Shown: in pieces, positions 9,068 to 18,334 of the stretch | Layout of the letters: every line of letters begins with the position of its first letter | Position numbering within the stretch: the stretch's first letter is position 1 | Assembly: GCF_010500815.1 (NCBI RefSeq) | Contig: NZ_JAAAMG010000027.1 | Coordinates: 1-62,519 of the forward strand | Direction: 5' to 3' | DNA: 62,519 nt | Source of the DNA: Jiella pacifica | Lineage (GTDB): Bacteria > Pseudomonadota > Alphaproteobacteria > Rhizobiales > Rhizobiaceae | Notes under the pieces: generated by a model | Databases searched by the model: none | Told to the model about the DNA's origin: nothing | The model's input: the letters and a program-made list of their open reading frames with translations, nothing else | Translations under genes and position numbers: made by a program

Positions 9068-10203
9068 TTGGCGAGCACCAGTTCTCCGTCGGCGTATTCT
9101 CCAATGAGAAACGGATTTTCTGTAATGCCGACGTGCTGGTTGGGCGAGAAGCTGAAGGTCGCATAGGCGCCCACATAGGTCGGGACCTTTTCGGTCGCGT
9201 CGCGGATCGCCGCTCCCTCCGTCGACTGGGCGATTGCGACCGCCTTGGCGAGCACCATCATCGAATCCCAGGCGCGGGCACTGTTGGCCGGGTCGCGGTC
9301 GGGATATTTCGGCTTCCAGTATTTGAGGAAGGCCTCGACGGAATCCTTGGCGGGCCCTTCTTTCAATTCGTTGGGAAGCTGCACCGGCGGGGCGACGAAG
9401 AGGAAGCGGTCGCCGAGGATCTGCCCCGCCTGCTGGAAGATCGCGCCATCGTCGTTGCTGGACATCAGCAACATATCCTCAAGACCGAGCTGCTTGATGT
9501 TCTTGGCGGCGGTCACGGTCGAGCCGCCCTGACCGATCTTCACGATGGCGCCGCCCCCGGCCGCCTTGACGCGTCCGATCTGCACGGTCATGTCCGCGTC
9601 GTCCGGCTTGTATGTCTCCTGCGCCACGACCTCGATCCCGAAGCTCTGGGCGATTTCGACGCCGAGATCCTTCATCATCAGGGCATAGGGGGTGGGGTCG
9701 TAGAGAATGCCGATCTTGCGGATGTCGGTCTTATCCCGGAGGTACCGGTAGCGCGATTCCATCTCGAAGCGCGGCGGGGCCAGGAAACTGAAGGCCCAGG
9801 CCTGTTCCTGCTCACGCTTCGGCAGGATGGAGCACAGATACATCGGCAACTCCGCCCTCGCGACGAAGGCGGCGGCGGCGAAATTGCCGGCCGATACACA
9901 GCCGCTGTCGAACAGATTGACCTCGTCGCTCGAGATCATCTTGCGGTAGCCGACCATCGCGTCCTGCGGCTGCGAATGATTGTCCTCGAAGATGACGGTG
10001 ATCTTCTTGCCCAGCAGGCCGCCCTTGGCGTTGAGTGCTTCTGCCGCGATCGCGAGCCCGTCCTGCCAGGCATGGTCGATCACGGCGGCATATCCCGTCA
10101 GACCGACGGAGGATCCGATCTTGAAGCCGTCCTCAGCCCGCGCTTGACCGGCGGTGACCACGGCCGCGACGGCGACGGCCGCCAGCATGCGTCGTCTAGA
10201 CAT
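9064..10203 (-). CDS. Periplasmic substrate-binding protein of the Liv-type importer
   Basis: The 379-residue product starts with a basic n-region (MSRRRM), a hydrophobic core (LAAVAVAAVVTAG) and a likely signal peptidase site after AQARA. The mature protein begins 'EDGFKIGSSVGLTGYAA', the usual type I periplasmic-binding fold entry of the LivJ/LivK family. The ATG at 10201-10203 is preferred over one six codons upstream because GGGAGGAA precedes it at good spacing. It is the first gene of the minus-strand operon and so lies next to the operator-promoter at 10248-10301. The ligand is unknown; the neighbouring BKACE and aldolase suggest an organic acid rather than a branched-chain amino acid. 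Confidence 0.88.
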
Positions 10204-10247
10204 ATGTTCCTCCCTGAACACCCTAAGCCGAAACGTCTATGGTTCTT

Positions 10248-10301
10248 CTGTTCAAAACAGTGTTCTGAATTTGAGGATACCGACGCCTCTCTTGTTGTCA
10301 A
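10248..10301 (-). promoter_or_regulatory. Promoter and IclR-type operator of the minus-strand importer operon
   Basis: On the minus strand a perfect -35 TTGACA (10301-10296) is followed after 16 bases by TATCCT (10279-10274) as -10. Just downstream lie ATTCAGAACA (10270-10261) and the palindrome CTGTTTTGAACAG (10260-10248). The same TGTTCTGAA core occurs as a perfect palindrome between iclR and the aldolase gene. Elements placed over the start of transcription fit repression. The site lies 45-67 bases before the ATG of the binding-protein gene. Confidence 0.6.
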
Positions 10302-10346
10302 GACCGGTTCGGTCGTCACGGGGAGCCCACCCGATGGCGAAGCTGC

Positions 10347-11129
10347 TCAGAGCGCCTCGTATCCGAGCGCTCTGGAAACCCGCCTGGCCGCGGCGATCGT
10401 CCGCACCCGCTGGTCCTCGGACGGCTCTCCGGCGATGAACTGAACCATATCGACGATGCCGACCGCCCCGCAGATGGAGCCTGCCGCATCGAACACCGGC
10501 GCGGCGAGCGTGTTGAGGCCGATGCCGATTTCGTTGGGCGCCGTCGCCCAGCCCCGGGCGCGGATCGTTTCGAGCTCCGCCGTCAGCACTGCCGGGCTGA
10601 TGATGGTGAAGGGCGTGAAGACCTCGAGCTTGCCACGCAGGACGCGAGCCTGGAATTCAGGGGACGCATAGGCCAGCGCAACCTTCCCCTGCGCCGAGCA
10701 GTGAAAATTGAGAATCGAGCCGGAGCGAACCCCAATCTCGATCGCGGAACGGCCCGGCATCGTCGTCAGCACCCGCATGCCGTCGGGCGTGATCTGCGAG
10801 ATGACCGCGGAATGGCCGAGCGCGTCGCGCAGCTCGAGCAACGGATCGCCGGCAATGTGCGCGAGATCGAGATGGTCGCTCACGGCGCGGCCGAGAGCGA
10901 CCAGTCGCGGGCCGCTCTCGTAGCGATCCGAATCTTTCGGCTGAACGATATAGCCCTGCTGAACCAGCGTCTGGAGATGGCGGTGGACACGGCTCTTGGT
11001 GGTTCCGAGCGCCTGGGCGAGCGTCGTCACCCCCACCGCCTGCCGCTCCTTGGCAAGGTGCTCGATGATGCCGAGCGTTAGCTGGACTGCCTGGACGCCG
11101 TCTCCGGCTTTGCCTTCGATTCGGGGCAT
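10347..11129 (-). CDS. IclR-family transcriptional regulator
   Basis: The 260-residue protein has the N-terminal winged helix (QLTLGIIEHLAKERQAVGVTTLAQALGTTKSRVHRHLQTLVQQGYI) and the C-terminal IclR ligand-binding domain with 'GKVALAYASPE' and 'RGWATAPNEIGIGLNTLAAPVFD', both typical. IclR proteins bind small acids and act as repressors or activators of nearby catabolic genes. The ATG at 11127-11129 is chosen because GAGGAG lies 9 bases upstream; two earlier in-frame ATGs lack this. It lies between, and is likely the regulator of, the importer operon on its left and the aldolase-BKACE operon on its right. Confidence 0.88.
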   Translation of the reverse strand: MPRIEGKAGDGVQAVQLTLGIIEHLAKERQAVGVTTLAQALGTTKSRVHRHLQTLVQQGYIVQPKDSDRYESGPRLVALGRAVSDHLDLAHIAGDPLLELRDALGHSAVISQITPDGMRVLTTMPGRSAIEIGVRSGSILNFHCSAQGKVALAYASPEFQARVLRGKLEVFTPFTIISPAVLTAELETIRARGWATAPNEIGIGLNTLAAPVFDAAGSICGAVGIVDMVQFIAGEPSEDQRVRTIAAARRVSRALGYEAL

Positions 11130-11230
11130 TTCTAGCATCTCCTCGTCAATTCGCCTTCGCACCATCCGCGCCTGCAGCGCAGCCGCAGTGACGTTCCGGT
11201 CCCGGCCACCACTCGTGGGCCGATCCGCCC

Positions 11231-11289
11231 TTGACAGTTTTGCCGCGAAGGAGTGTAAAGTTCCATTCATAGATATATTGTTCTGAACA
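11231..11289 (+). promoter_or_regulatory. Promoter and palindromic operator of the aldolase-BKACE operon
   Basis: TTGACA (11231-11236) is followed after 17 bases by TGTAAA (11254-11259). The perfect 11-bp palindrome TGTTCTGAACA occupies 11279-11289, roughly 20 bases after the -10, so a bound protein would block initiation or early elongation. The aldolase ATG is at 11324. The palindrome core is repeated upstream of the importer operon at 10261-10270. Confidence 0.6.
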
Positions 11290-11323
11290 GCGATACAACA
11301 AAAAAGCTCAAGGGATCAAATCG

Positions 11324-12124
11324 ATGGTGCCGCCCGCCGCCTTTCGCCACCGTTTCAACGACCGCGAGCCGCTTCTCGGTTCGTTCGTCAAGACGCCGAC
11401 GAGCCATTCGATCGAGATCCTCGGCCTGCTCGGCTTCGATTTCGTCGTCATCGACGAGGAACATGCGCCCTTCGACCGGGTGACGATCGATCATTGTCTG
11501 CTGGCGGCGCGCGCTGCCGGAGCCGCAGGAATCGTCCGGGTGGCCGAGCCGACACCGGCGAAGCTTCTCGCCGTCCTTGACGACGGCGCGTCAGGCGTCC
11601 TCGTGCCGCACGTCTCTAGCGTCGCCAAGGCCAATGCGATCGTTTCCGCCTGCCGATATCGCGGCGGGGCGCGCGGCTTCTCCAACTCCCCGCGGGCCGG
11701 GGACTACGGTGGCCTGTCGATGTGGGATCACGTCGCGGCTCAGGACGATTCGGTGACGGTGATCGCGATGATCGAGGATCCCAAGGCGCTGGACGTGATC
11801 GACGATATCGTCGCTGTCGAAGGGTTGGACGGCTTCTTCGTCGGCCGTGGTGACCTGTCGGTGGCGCTCGGCGCCCCTTCGCCCGACGCCCCGCAGGTTC
11901 GGGCCGCCACCGAGAAGATCGCCAGTGCGGCGGCAATCGTCGGCAAGCCGGTCTGCGTGATGGTCGGCTCGGTCGCCGAGACCGCGACCTTCCGGCCGCT
12001 GGGCGTCAGCGCCTTCATCGTGTCCTCCGACCAGGGGTTCATGCGCCAGGCGGCAGCCAAGGTCGCGGCCGATTTTCGCGAGATCAAAACAACCGGCGCG
12101 AAAGCCACCCACGAGCAGAAATAG
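11324..12124 (+). CDS. HpcH/HpaI-family aldolase or citrate lyase-type protein
   Basis: The 266-residue enzyme belongs to the class II pyruvate aldolases related to HpaI. Visible are 'DFVVIDEEHAPFDR' (usual D-x-E-H-A), the metal-binding Glu in 'AMIEDPKALD' and the Asp in 'FVGRGDLSVALG', where HpaI has PADLS. These enzymes split 4-hydroxy-2-oxo acids or act on related malyl/citramalyl-type substrates. It is the first gene of the plus-strand operon that also has a DUF6282 protein and a BKACE, with ribosome binding site AAGGGA nine bases before the ATG. The true substrate cannot be read from the sequence. Confidence 0.85.
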   Translation: MVPPAAFRHRFNDREPLLGSFVKTPTSHSIEILGLLGFDFVVIDEEHAPFDRVTIDHCLLAARAAGAAGIVRVAEPTPAKLLAVLDDGASGVLVPHVSSVAKANAIVSACRYRGGARGFSNSPRAGDYGGLSMWDHVAAQDDSVTVIAMIEDPKALDVIDDIVAVEGLDGFFVGRGDLSVALGAPSPDAPQVRAATEKIASAAAIVGKPVCVMVGSVAETATFRPLGVSAFIVSSDQGFMRQAAAKVAADFREIKTTGAKATHEQK

Positions 12125-12143
12125 GCGAGCCTTACGGGCTCGC
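12125..12143 (+). terminator. Intercistronic hairpin after the aldolase gene
   Basis: GCGAGCC and GGCTCGC form a perfect 7-bp stem around the loop TTACG, starting one base after the stop codon. No T-run follows, so it is more likely an mRNA-stabilising or attenuating hairpin within the operon than a full terminator. Confidence 0.45.
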
Positions 12144-12168
12144 GCGACGTTGACGAGGAGGAAACGCA

Positions 12169-13116
12169 ATGACGTCCACGACGGTTGAAACCAGTGACGC
12201 GCGCGATTGCATCGGCGATGGGGCCCGCGACGAGGAGGTCGCCGCCCTGTTGAATGGTGCGGTCGACCTGCATTGCCACAGCGGACCGGCGGCCATGCCA
12301 CGGATCCTCGATCATCGCGACGCGATGCAGGATGCGGAAGATGCAGGCTTCCGGGCGCTGCTCTACAAGGATCACTTCTATCTCGGTACGCCGCACGCCA
12401 AGCTGCTCGAGACGATCTATCCGGACCTCGGCGTGCAGCTCTTTTCCGGCCTCGCGCTGAACAATGCCAGTGGCGGCTTCAACCCCCATGCCGTCGATCA
12501 CGCCATCAAGATGGGCGCAAAGATCGTCTGGCTGCCCACCCTTTCGGCCGCCAACCATATCCGCAAGGCGGAATCGGAGGCGAAGAACTTTCCCAAGACC
12601 GCCCAGAAGATGCTCGATCCGATCCCGCTGAGGGCGCTCGACGATGCCGGCGCCGTTAAAGACGAGGTCAAGCAGGTGCTCGATCTGATCGCCGAGGGCG
12701 ACATCATCCTGGCCGGCGGCCATCTCCATGTCAGCGAACTCTTCAAGGTCTTCGAAGAGGCCAAAGCCCGCGGCGTGACAAAGATGATCGTCAATCATCC
12801 GACCTATGTGATCGGCTGTTCCGACGAGGACATTCGTGGCCTTGTCGCCATGGGCGTCAAGATGGAGCATTCGATCTCCATGTTCGTCCAGGGCTCGGGC
12901 AATAACTACGACGGCGAATTCCTGCGTCATCTCATCGACGTCGCCGGCGTCGAGAATACCTGCCTGTGTTCCGACCTCGGCCTGCGTGGCTCGCCCCGCC
13001 CCATCGAGGGTTATCGTCAGATCGTGCGGATGCTGCTCGACATGCAGTTCTCGGCGAAGGACATCAGGACGCTGATCGGCGACAATTCCGCCAGCCTTCT
13101 GAACCTCGCCGCCTGA
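12169..13116 (+). CDS. DUF6282-type metal-dependent hydrolase (PHP/amidohydrolase-like)
   Basis: The 315-residue protein carries 'VDLHCHSGPA' near residue 28, a D-x-H-x-H metal-binding start as in PHP and amidohydrolase folds, plus later candidate ligands 'AGGHLHVSE', 'MIVNHPTY' and 'CLCSDLG'. The overall pattern matches the DUF6282 family, whose function is not established. Strong ribosome binding site GAGGAGG precedes the ATG. It sits between an aldolase and a BKACE in one operon, suggesting that it hydrolyses an ester, lactone or amide of the same substrate; this is inference from context only. Confidence 0.75.
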   Translation: MTSTTVETSDARDCIGDGARDEEVAALLNGAVDLHCHSGPAAMPRILDHRDAMQDAEDAGFRALLYKDHFYLGTPHAKLLETIYPDLGVQLFSGLALNNASGGFNPHAVDHAIKMGAKIVWLPTLSAANHIRKAESEAKNFPKTAQKMLDPIPLRALDDAGAVKDEVKQVLDLIAEGDIILAGGHLHVSELFKVFEEAKARGVTKMIVNHPTYVIGCSDEDIRGLVAMGVKMEHSISMFVQGSGNNYDGEFLRHLIDVAGVENTCLCSDLGLRGSPRPIEGYRQIVRMLLDMQFSAKDIRTLIGDNSASLLNLAA

Positions 13117-13262
13117 TCGAAAGGGCGAAGCAGGCCAGCAGGCCGTGCCTCGAAGAAAGGCGAACGGCAGCGGCCGGCGTCCACACATTTGGGCCGGTGC
13201 GCCCCTCGCCACGGGTCTGCCGTGGGAATGAAATCAAGCACGAGGTTTGGGAGGAGAACCGC

Positions 13263-14192
13263 ATGCCAGCACATAAAGTCATCATCACCTGTGCCGTGAC
13301 CGGCTCGATCCATACGCCGTCGATGTCGCCGCATCTGCCGATCACGGCTGAACAGATCGTCGATGCCGCCATCGGGGCGGCGGAGGCGGGCGCCGCCGTG
13401 GTGCATCTCCACGCCCGGGACCCGCGTGACGGACGGCCGGATCAGAGCCTCGAAGCCTTCGAGCCGATGCTCAAGGTGATCAAGCAGAAATCCGACTGCG
13501 TCATCAACATCACCACCGGCGGTGCGCCGACCATGTCCGTCGAGGAACGGCTACGGCCGGTGGCGGCGTTCAAGCCGGAAGTGGCGTCCCTCAACATGGG
13601 CTCGATGAATTTCGGCCTGTTCCCGATGCTGCAGCGCTACACGGAATTCCAGCACGACTGGGAGCGGCCCTATCTCGAAGGCTCCAAAGAGCGCATCTTC
13701 AAGAACACCTTCGCCGACATCGAACAGATCCTGACCACCTGCGCCGACAACGATACGCGCTTCGAGATCGAGTGCTACGACATCGGCCATCTCTATACCC
13801 TTGCCCATTTCGTCGATCGCGGCCTCGTGCGCCCGCCCTTCTTCATCCAGAGCGTGTTCGGCATTCTCGGCGGCATCGGTGGCCATCCGGAGGACGTGAT
13901 GACGATGAAGCGCACCGCCGACCGGCTGTTCGGCAACGATTTCTCCTGGTCCGTGCTCGGTGCCGGCCGCAATCAGATGAGCATCGCCGCCATGGCGGTC
14001 GCGATGGGCGGTAACGTCCGCGTCGGGCTAGAAGACTCCCTCTGGCTCGGTGCCGGTCGGCTGGCGACCAGCAATGCCGAGCAGGTGACCAAGATCCGCA
14101 ATCTGATCGAGGGTCTCGGCTTCGAAATCGCCACTCCGGCCGACGCGCGCGCCACTCTCAAGCTCAAGGGCGGCGACCGCGTCGCTTTTTGA
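13263..14192 (+). CDS. BKACE-family beta-keto acid cleavage enzyme (copy 1)
   Basis: The 309-residue protein belongs to the DUF849/BKACE family, TIM-barrel zinc enzymes that transfer the carbonyl end of a beta-keto acid onto acetyl-CoA or similar to give a CoA ester plus a shortened product. The zinc-binding 'VVHLHARDP' (His48 and His50) and the later 'GGNVRVGLEDSLWL' with the Glu/Asp of the active site are intact. The ATG follows GGGAGGAG at good spacing. The second BKACE at 24575 has the same blocks, so the two are paralogues. Its operon partners are an HpcH-type aldolase and a DUF6282 hydrolase. The exact beta-keto acid is unknown. Confidence 0.88.
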   Translation: MPAHKVIITCAVTGSIHTPSMSPHLPITAEQIVDAAIGAAEAGAAVVHLHARDPRDGRPDQSLEAFEPMLKVIKQKSDCVINITTGGAPTMSVEERLRPVAAFKPEVASLNMGSMNFGLFPMLQRYTEFQHDWERPYLEGSKERIFKNTFADIEQILTTCADNDTRFEIECYDIGHLYTLAHFVDRGLVRPPFFIQSVFGILGGIGGHPEDVMTMKRTADRLFGNDFSWSVLGAGRNQMSIAAMAVAMGGNVRVGLEDSLWLGAGRLATSNAEQVTKIRNLIEGLGFEIATPADARATLKLKGGDRVAF

Positions 14193-14404
14193 CCACTCGA
14201 TGCCGGCAGAGGGCTTGTCCACCCAACGATCGAGAAGCGGACTGCGATCCGTGAGAGCATCCGGCTTAATCCCGTTCATATCCGGCATCCGCGAAGCAGT
14301 TGATCGCATTCGGGGGCAGTCGATCCCTGTAAAGGCGCGGGCCTTCGAATAGGGGTAGTGGCGCGACTCGCCGCGGCTTTCCCAAGGCCCTGCATCGGGC
14401 TGGG

Positions 14405-15260
14405 CTAACGCGGTGACGGCGGACGATGCCAATCGGCGTCGCTCGTCAAGGTCCTCGCGAGCGCCTTGACCGCGGACGTGTCCGCGCTGCGGCCGGTGCG
14501 TACGACATAGGCGATGTCGGGCGGTGTCGGAAAGCCGTTCGCGATGATCTCCATGTCCGGCTGAAGATGGCGTGCGTTAAGGAGGGTGACGCCAAGTCCA
14601 GCTCCGACCGCAGAGATAATTCCGGCGATGCTCGCGCATTCCATGACGATCTGGAAGCCGGAGGGCGGCGGTGGTTCGGCGTGCAGCGCCCAGTCTCGGT
14701 AGAAGCAATCCTGGTCGAATGTCAGGAGCGGAATCGGCTTTCCCGTATCGATCGCGAGATCGGGCGACTTCACCCAGTGCAGCGCATCGCTCGCGAGCGT
14801 CACATCGTCCGCTCGGCGTTCATCGGCGAAAACTTGAAGAACGCCGACATCGAGCTCACCGCGATCGAGCCGATCGCTGATGACCCGGCTCTGGACAACG
14901 CCGATCTGCACCCGGATCGCGGGTTGCAGGCGGGTAACCGGCCGAGCGTGGATGACAGGCCGCCGCTCGTTACGTCCTCGGTCACCCCGAGCCGGATGTG
15001 GCCGCTGAGCGGCTCGGTGCTCAGCGCGCTCACGGCATCGTCGTGAAGCACCAGGATGCTCTCGCGCGGCTGGTGGTCCAGGCGTCCGACCACGGGCAGG
15101 TCATTCTCGCCAGCCACAGCGAACCGCTGATCCGCGCGATCCGCAGCGAGGGCGATGCGACCGAGATACACCTCAAGAAATCCTTCGGGGAAATCGGCGC
15201 GCCGGGCGTCGATGCTCCGCGTTGGCGGTGGCCGAAGCGCTGAACCTCCGGTCGAAACTC
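14405..15260 (-). pseudogene. LysR-family regulator, decayed
   Basis: The C-terminal effector-binding half is readable from about 14911 to 14405 (GELDVGVLQVFADERR, then 'FDQDCFYRDWAL' and 'GLGVTLLNAR'). The preceding part (ILVLHDDAVSALS followed by SGHIRLGVTEDV) is in a different frame, and the helix-turn-helix region beyond about 15080 is no longer recognisable. At least two frameshifts are needed to join the pieces, so the gene is dead. It is close to the LysR subfamily with 'EDV/EDY' after strand 1. What it once regulated is unclear. Confidence 0.65.
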
Positions 15261-15457
15261 AGCGAAGGGGAAGAGCAGCTCGTTCAGCGACAAGGCGCGG
15301 TGACAAGCGGCAGGCTCGCCACATATTCGAGCATGAAGACGCTCAAATGTCGGTTTGCGTGGAGAACCGCTCCGAGAGCCCGATCGCAAACCGATTCGGC
15401 TCGTGTCGATCGAAAATCGATCTCAGCCGGACCATTTTGCAGAGGCAATTTCAAGCT

Positions 15458-16936
15458 TTGACCCATCAGCTTCCGTTCGACAATTCCTACGCACATCTGC
15501 CGGAGCGCTTTTATGCACGCGTTGCGCCGGCTTCCGTCAGGGCGCCGAGGCTCATCCAGGTGAATGCGGAGCTTGCCCGTCATCTTGGCATCGATCCGCA
15601 ATGGCTCTCCAGTCCCGCCGGCGTCAAGATGCTCGCGGGCAGGCAGGTTCCGGAGGCGGCCGAGCCGATTGCGATGGCCTATGCGGGGCATCAGTTCGGC
15701 CAGTTCGTTCCGCAACTGGGCGACGGCCGGGCGGTCCTGCTCGGCGAGATCATCGACAGGGACGGGACTCGGCGCGACCTGCAGCTGAAGGGCTCTGGAC
15801 GGACACCATTTTCACGGGGCGGCGACGGCCGGGCGGCGCTCGGGCCGGTCCTGCGCGAATATGTCGTCAGCGAAGCGATGGCCGCCCTCGGCATCCCGAC
15901 GACCCGGTCGCTCGCCGCCGTTGCAACCGGTGAAGAGGTGGCGCGCGAGCGGATGCTTCCCGGCGCAGTGCTCGCCCGCGTCGCGTCCAGCCATGTCCGC
16001 GTCGGCACGTTTCAGTTTTTGGCCGCGCGCAGGGATGTCGACGGCGTCAGGATCCTCGCCAACTACGTCATCCAGCGGCACTATCCGGAGGTGGCGCGGA
16101 CGGACCGACCTTATGTCGAGCTCCTCAATCGTGTCGTCGCCCGACAGGCGGAACTCGTCGCGAAGTGGCTGCTCGTCGGTTTCATTCACGGCGTGATGAA
16201 CACCGACAACGTGTCGATCGCCGGCGAAACCATCGACTACGGCCCCTGTGCCTTCATGGATGGCTACGATCCCGCGACGGTCTTCAGTTCGATCGACCGG
16301 CAGGGGCGCTACGCCTATGGGCGGCAGCCAGGGATCGCGCATTGGAACCTGACGCGGCTGGCCGAAACCCTGCTGCCGCTCATCGCGGACAACCAGGAGG
16401 AGGCGGTCCTTCAGGCCGAGGAGGCGCTCGCTGCGTTCGAGACGCACTTCGAGGCGGCCTATCACGGCGGGCTGTTATGGAAAATTGGCCTTTCCGGCCT
16501 GCTGGCCGAGGACGTGGCGCTGGTCGGGGATCTCCTGAAGACGATGGCGGACAACCGCGCCGACTTCACCCTGACGTTCCGACGCCTTTGCGATGCCGCC
16601 GCAGGGCCGGAGGGTGACGAAGGGGTTCGGGCTCTGTTCGACGATCCCGCCGCCTATGAGCAGTGGGCCGTGCGGTGGCGGCAACGATTACAGGCCGAGC
16701 CGCAGGACGCAGTCGCCAGACGCAGCGCCATGCGGACGGTCAATCCCGCCTTCATTCCCCGCAACCACCGGATCGAGGCGGTGATTGACGCAGCTGTCGA
16801 GCGCGACGACCTCGGTCCTTTCGATGAACTCGTGGCAGTTCTTGCGAGGCCTTATGAGGATCATCCGGAGTTCGCCCGCTATGCGAGTCCGCCGGAGCCT
16901 CACGAACGGGTCAGTCAGATGTTCTGCGGAACCTGA
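15458..16936 (+). CDS. selO: Protein adenylyltransferase SelO (YdiU/UPF0061)
   Basis: The 492-residue product matches SelO, a pseudokinase-fold enzyme that transfers AMP to Ser, Thr or Tyr of target proteins and is tied to redox stress. Visible are 'AMAYAGHQFGQFVPQLGDGRAVLLGE', 'LQLKGSGRTPFSRGGDGRAALGPVLREY' and the active site 'HGVMNTDNVSIAGETIDYGPCAFMD' with its Asn and Asp. The C-terminus is MFCGT, keeping a Cys three residues from the end as in E. coli SelO, where it forms a regulatory disulfide. The TTG at 15458 gives the usual N-terminus (LTHQLPFDNSYAHLPERFYARV); an ATG at 15347 would add 37 residues of poor quality. AGAGG lies about 12 bases upstream. Confidence 0.85.
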   Translation: MTHQLPFDNSYAHLPERFYARVAPASVRAPRLIQVNAELARHLGIDPQWLSSPAGVKMLAGRQVPEAAEPIAMAYAGHQFGQFVPQLGDGRAVLLGEIIDRDGTRRDLQLKGSGRTPFSRGGDGRAALGPVLREYVVSEAMAALGIPTTRSLAAVATGEEVARERMLPGAVLARVASSHVRVGTFQFLAARRDVDGVRILANYVIQRHYPEVARTDRPYVELLNRVVARQAELVAKWLLVGFIHGVMNTDNVSIAGETIDYGPCAFMDGYDPATVFSSIDRQGRYAYGRQPGIAHWNLTRLAETLLPLIADNQEEAVLQAEEALAAFETHFEAAYHGGLLWKIGLSGLLAEDVALVGDLLKTMADNRADFTLTFRRLCDAAAGPEGDEGVRALFDDPAAYEQWAVRWRQRLQAEPQDAVARRSAMRTVNPAFIPRNHRIEAVIDAAVERDDLGPFDELVAVLARPYEDHPEFARYASPPEPHERVSQMFCGT

Positions 16937-17041
16937 CTACGGCGACGGCCCAGATTCGCAAGACAGAGGCTGATCAACGAGCGCCTGCGCCTCGAGCCTC
17001 GAGGGTTACGGATTCCGGATCGCCGCGGTGAGCGGCGCGAC

Positions 17042-17170
17042 CTACCGCACCAGCCAGTCGAGCGAGCGACGCAGCCGTGCTGCGGCGTCCCGCTCGAACG
17101 ATGCACCAGGGGAAAAGTCGACGCGATCGGGTCTTCCGGCAAAAGGGTCGGTCAGTACCTGAGTGGTCAT
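17042..17170 (-). CDS. Short hypothetical protein (42 aa) downstream of the AraC-type gene
   Basis: From an ATG at 17168-17170 there are 42 codons with natural composition (MTTQVLTDPFAGRPD..., ending RRSLDWLVR). It starts 17 bases after the stop of the AraC-type gene on the same strand. I do not recognise it. It has no signal peptide or membrane segment, and the ribosome binding site is weak. It may be a small protein or the 3' remnant of a gene. Confidence 0.25.
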   Translation of the reverse strand: MTTQVLTDPFAGRPDRVDFSPGASFERDAAARLRRSLDWLVR

Positions 17171-17187
17171 GCCGACGCCATTGGTCC

Positions 17188-18186
17188 TCAAGTGCTGTTT
17201 CGATATTCGCTTGGGCTCATGCCGTTCCAGCGCTTGAAGGAAGTTCTGAAACTGGCGGCGTCGGAGAAGCCCAAGAGACTGGCGATGTCCTCCACCGTAA
17301 AGGTGTTCGCTCGGAGATACTTGCGTGCCAGCGCATTGCGCACCTCATCGAGGATTTCCGAATATGTGCGCTGTTCCGCCATCAATTTGCGGCGCAAGGT
17401 CCGGCTCGTCACCGACAGTTTGGCGGCGACCTCGTCCATCGAGGGAAACGGCACGGGCGTTTCCATGACGACCCGGAAGACCCGGCCGGAGACCCCTTCG
17501 ACGGCCCGCAGATCTTCCAGCATCCGCGCGCAGCTTTCCCTGAGAGTGGTGTGACTGATCGGGTTCATCAACGGCGGACGCTCGTCGACGATCGACATGT
17601 CGTAGACGAGCCTCGTGGCAGGCATGGAGAATTGAACCGGACAATCGAAGAGCTGCTCCAGAAGCTCGGGGCGGACCGTGGCTTTCGTCGCGACTTCGAC
17701 CGTGATCGGCTTTCGATCCGCACGAGTAATGTCGCGAACATGAGTGACATGCTGCGCAAGCTGCTGGAACAGCAGGAACCGGTGCACCCGCGGCTCGTAG
17801 GGGACCAAATGTTCGTCTGGAAACTTCCAGACGAATTTGTCGTCCTCGAGGTCGAACGCGATTTCGAACAACGGGGTGGCGAGGCGGTGATAGCGCACGG
17901 CAAACTCGAAACTCGCGCGAACGGATGGCCCGCAGAGCAGCGCGAAGCCGTAGAGACCATAGGCGGAAAGGTGCAGGGATTGGCCGACCTGCAACGGTAG
18001 CGCCGGGTCGTCGCACAGGCGGATGACGTTTTCGCAGGCGGTCAGATAGTGCTCGACGGAGCTGTCCAGACTCTCTTCCTGGAGGCTTCGCTCGGTGAAG
18101 GGAAGCCGATGCAGAATCTGCGCCGATGTCAGGCCGAAACCCTTCGCAGATTCCAGCAGCGCATAGAGTTTGTAGGGGGCGTACAT
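17188..18186 (-). CDS. AraC-family regulator with arabinose-binding-type N-domain (OruR/ArgR-like)
   Basis: The 332-residue protein has the long N-terminal effector domain of the OruR group (QVGQSLHLSAYGLYGFALLCGPSVRASFEFAVRYHRLATPLFEIAF) and a C-terminal AraC DNA-binding domain with two helix-turn-helices ('MDEVAAKLSVTSRTLRRKLM' and 'VEDIASLLGFSDAASFRTSFKRWNGMSPSEYR'). The ATG at 18184-18186 is chosen; a TTG at 18228 has its ribosome binding site too close. It diverges from the Rbs-type importer operon, and two direct repeats lie between them, so it probably activates that operon. The family senses amino-acid-like or acid ligands. Confidence 0.85.
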   Translation of the reverse strand: MYAPYKLYALLESAKGFGLTSAQILHRLPFTERSLQEESLDSSVEHYLTACENVIRLCDDPALPLQVGQSLHLSAYGLYGFALLCGPSVRASFEFAVRYHRLATPLFEIAFDLEDDKFVWKFPDEHLVPYEPRVHRFLLFQQLAQHVTHVRDITRADRKPITVEVATKATVRPELLEQLFDCPVQFSMPATRLVYDMSIVDERPPLMNPISHTTLRESCARMLEDLRAVEGVSGRVFRVVMETPVPFPSMDEVAAKLSVTSRTLRRKLMAEQRTYSEILDEVRNALARKYLRANTFTVEDIASLLGFSDAASFRTSFKRWNGMSPSEYRNST

Positions 18187-18226
18187 GGCTTCGTCCCGGT
18201 GTCGGTGTGCGATGCGTAGACGCTGC

Positions 18227-18258
18227 AATGTCCTCTAATAACCCCCAAAATGTCCTCT
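18227..18258 (+). promoter_or_regulatory. Direct repeats, candidate AraC-type binding site
   Basis: AATGTCCTCT occurs at 18227-18236 and again at 18249-18258. The 22-base period is about two helical turns, which is how AraC-family dimers contact tandem sites. The pair lies between the divergent AraC-type gene (start 18186) and the importer gene (start 18335). Confidence 0.55.
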
Positions 18259-18334
18259 GAAAACCTTCTCATCGAAACTTGTTCCGGCATCTTTCGGGAA
18301 GACGTTTGGAGGCGTCGTTTGGGAGGAACAACCA

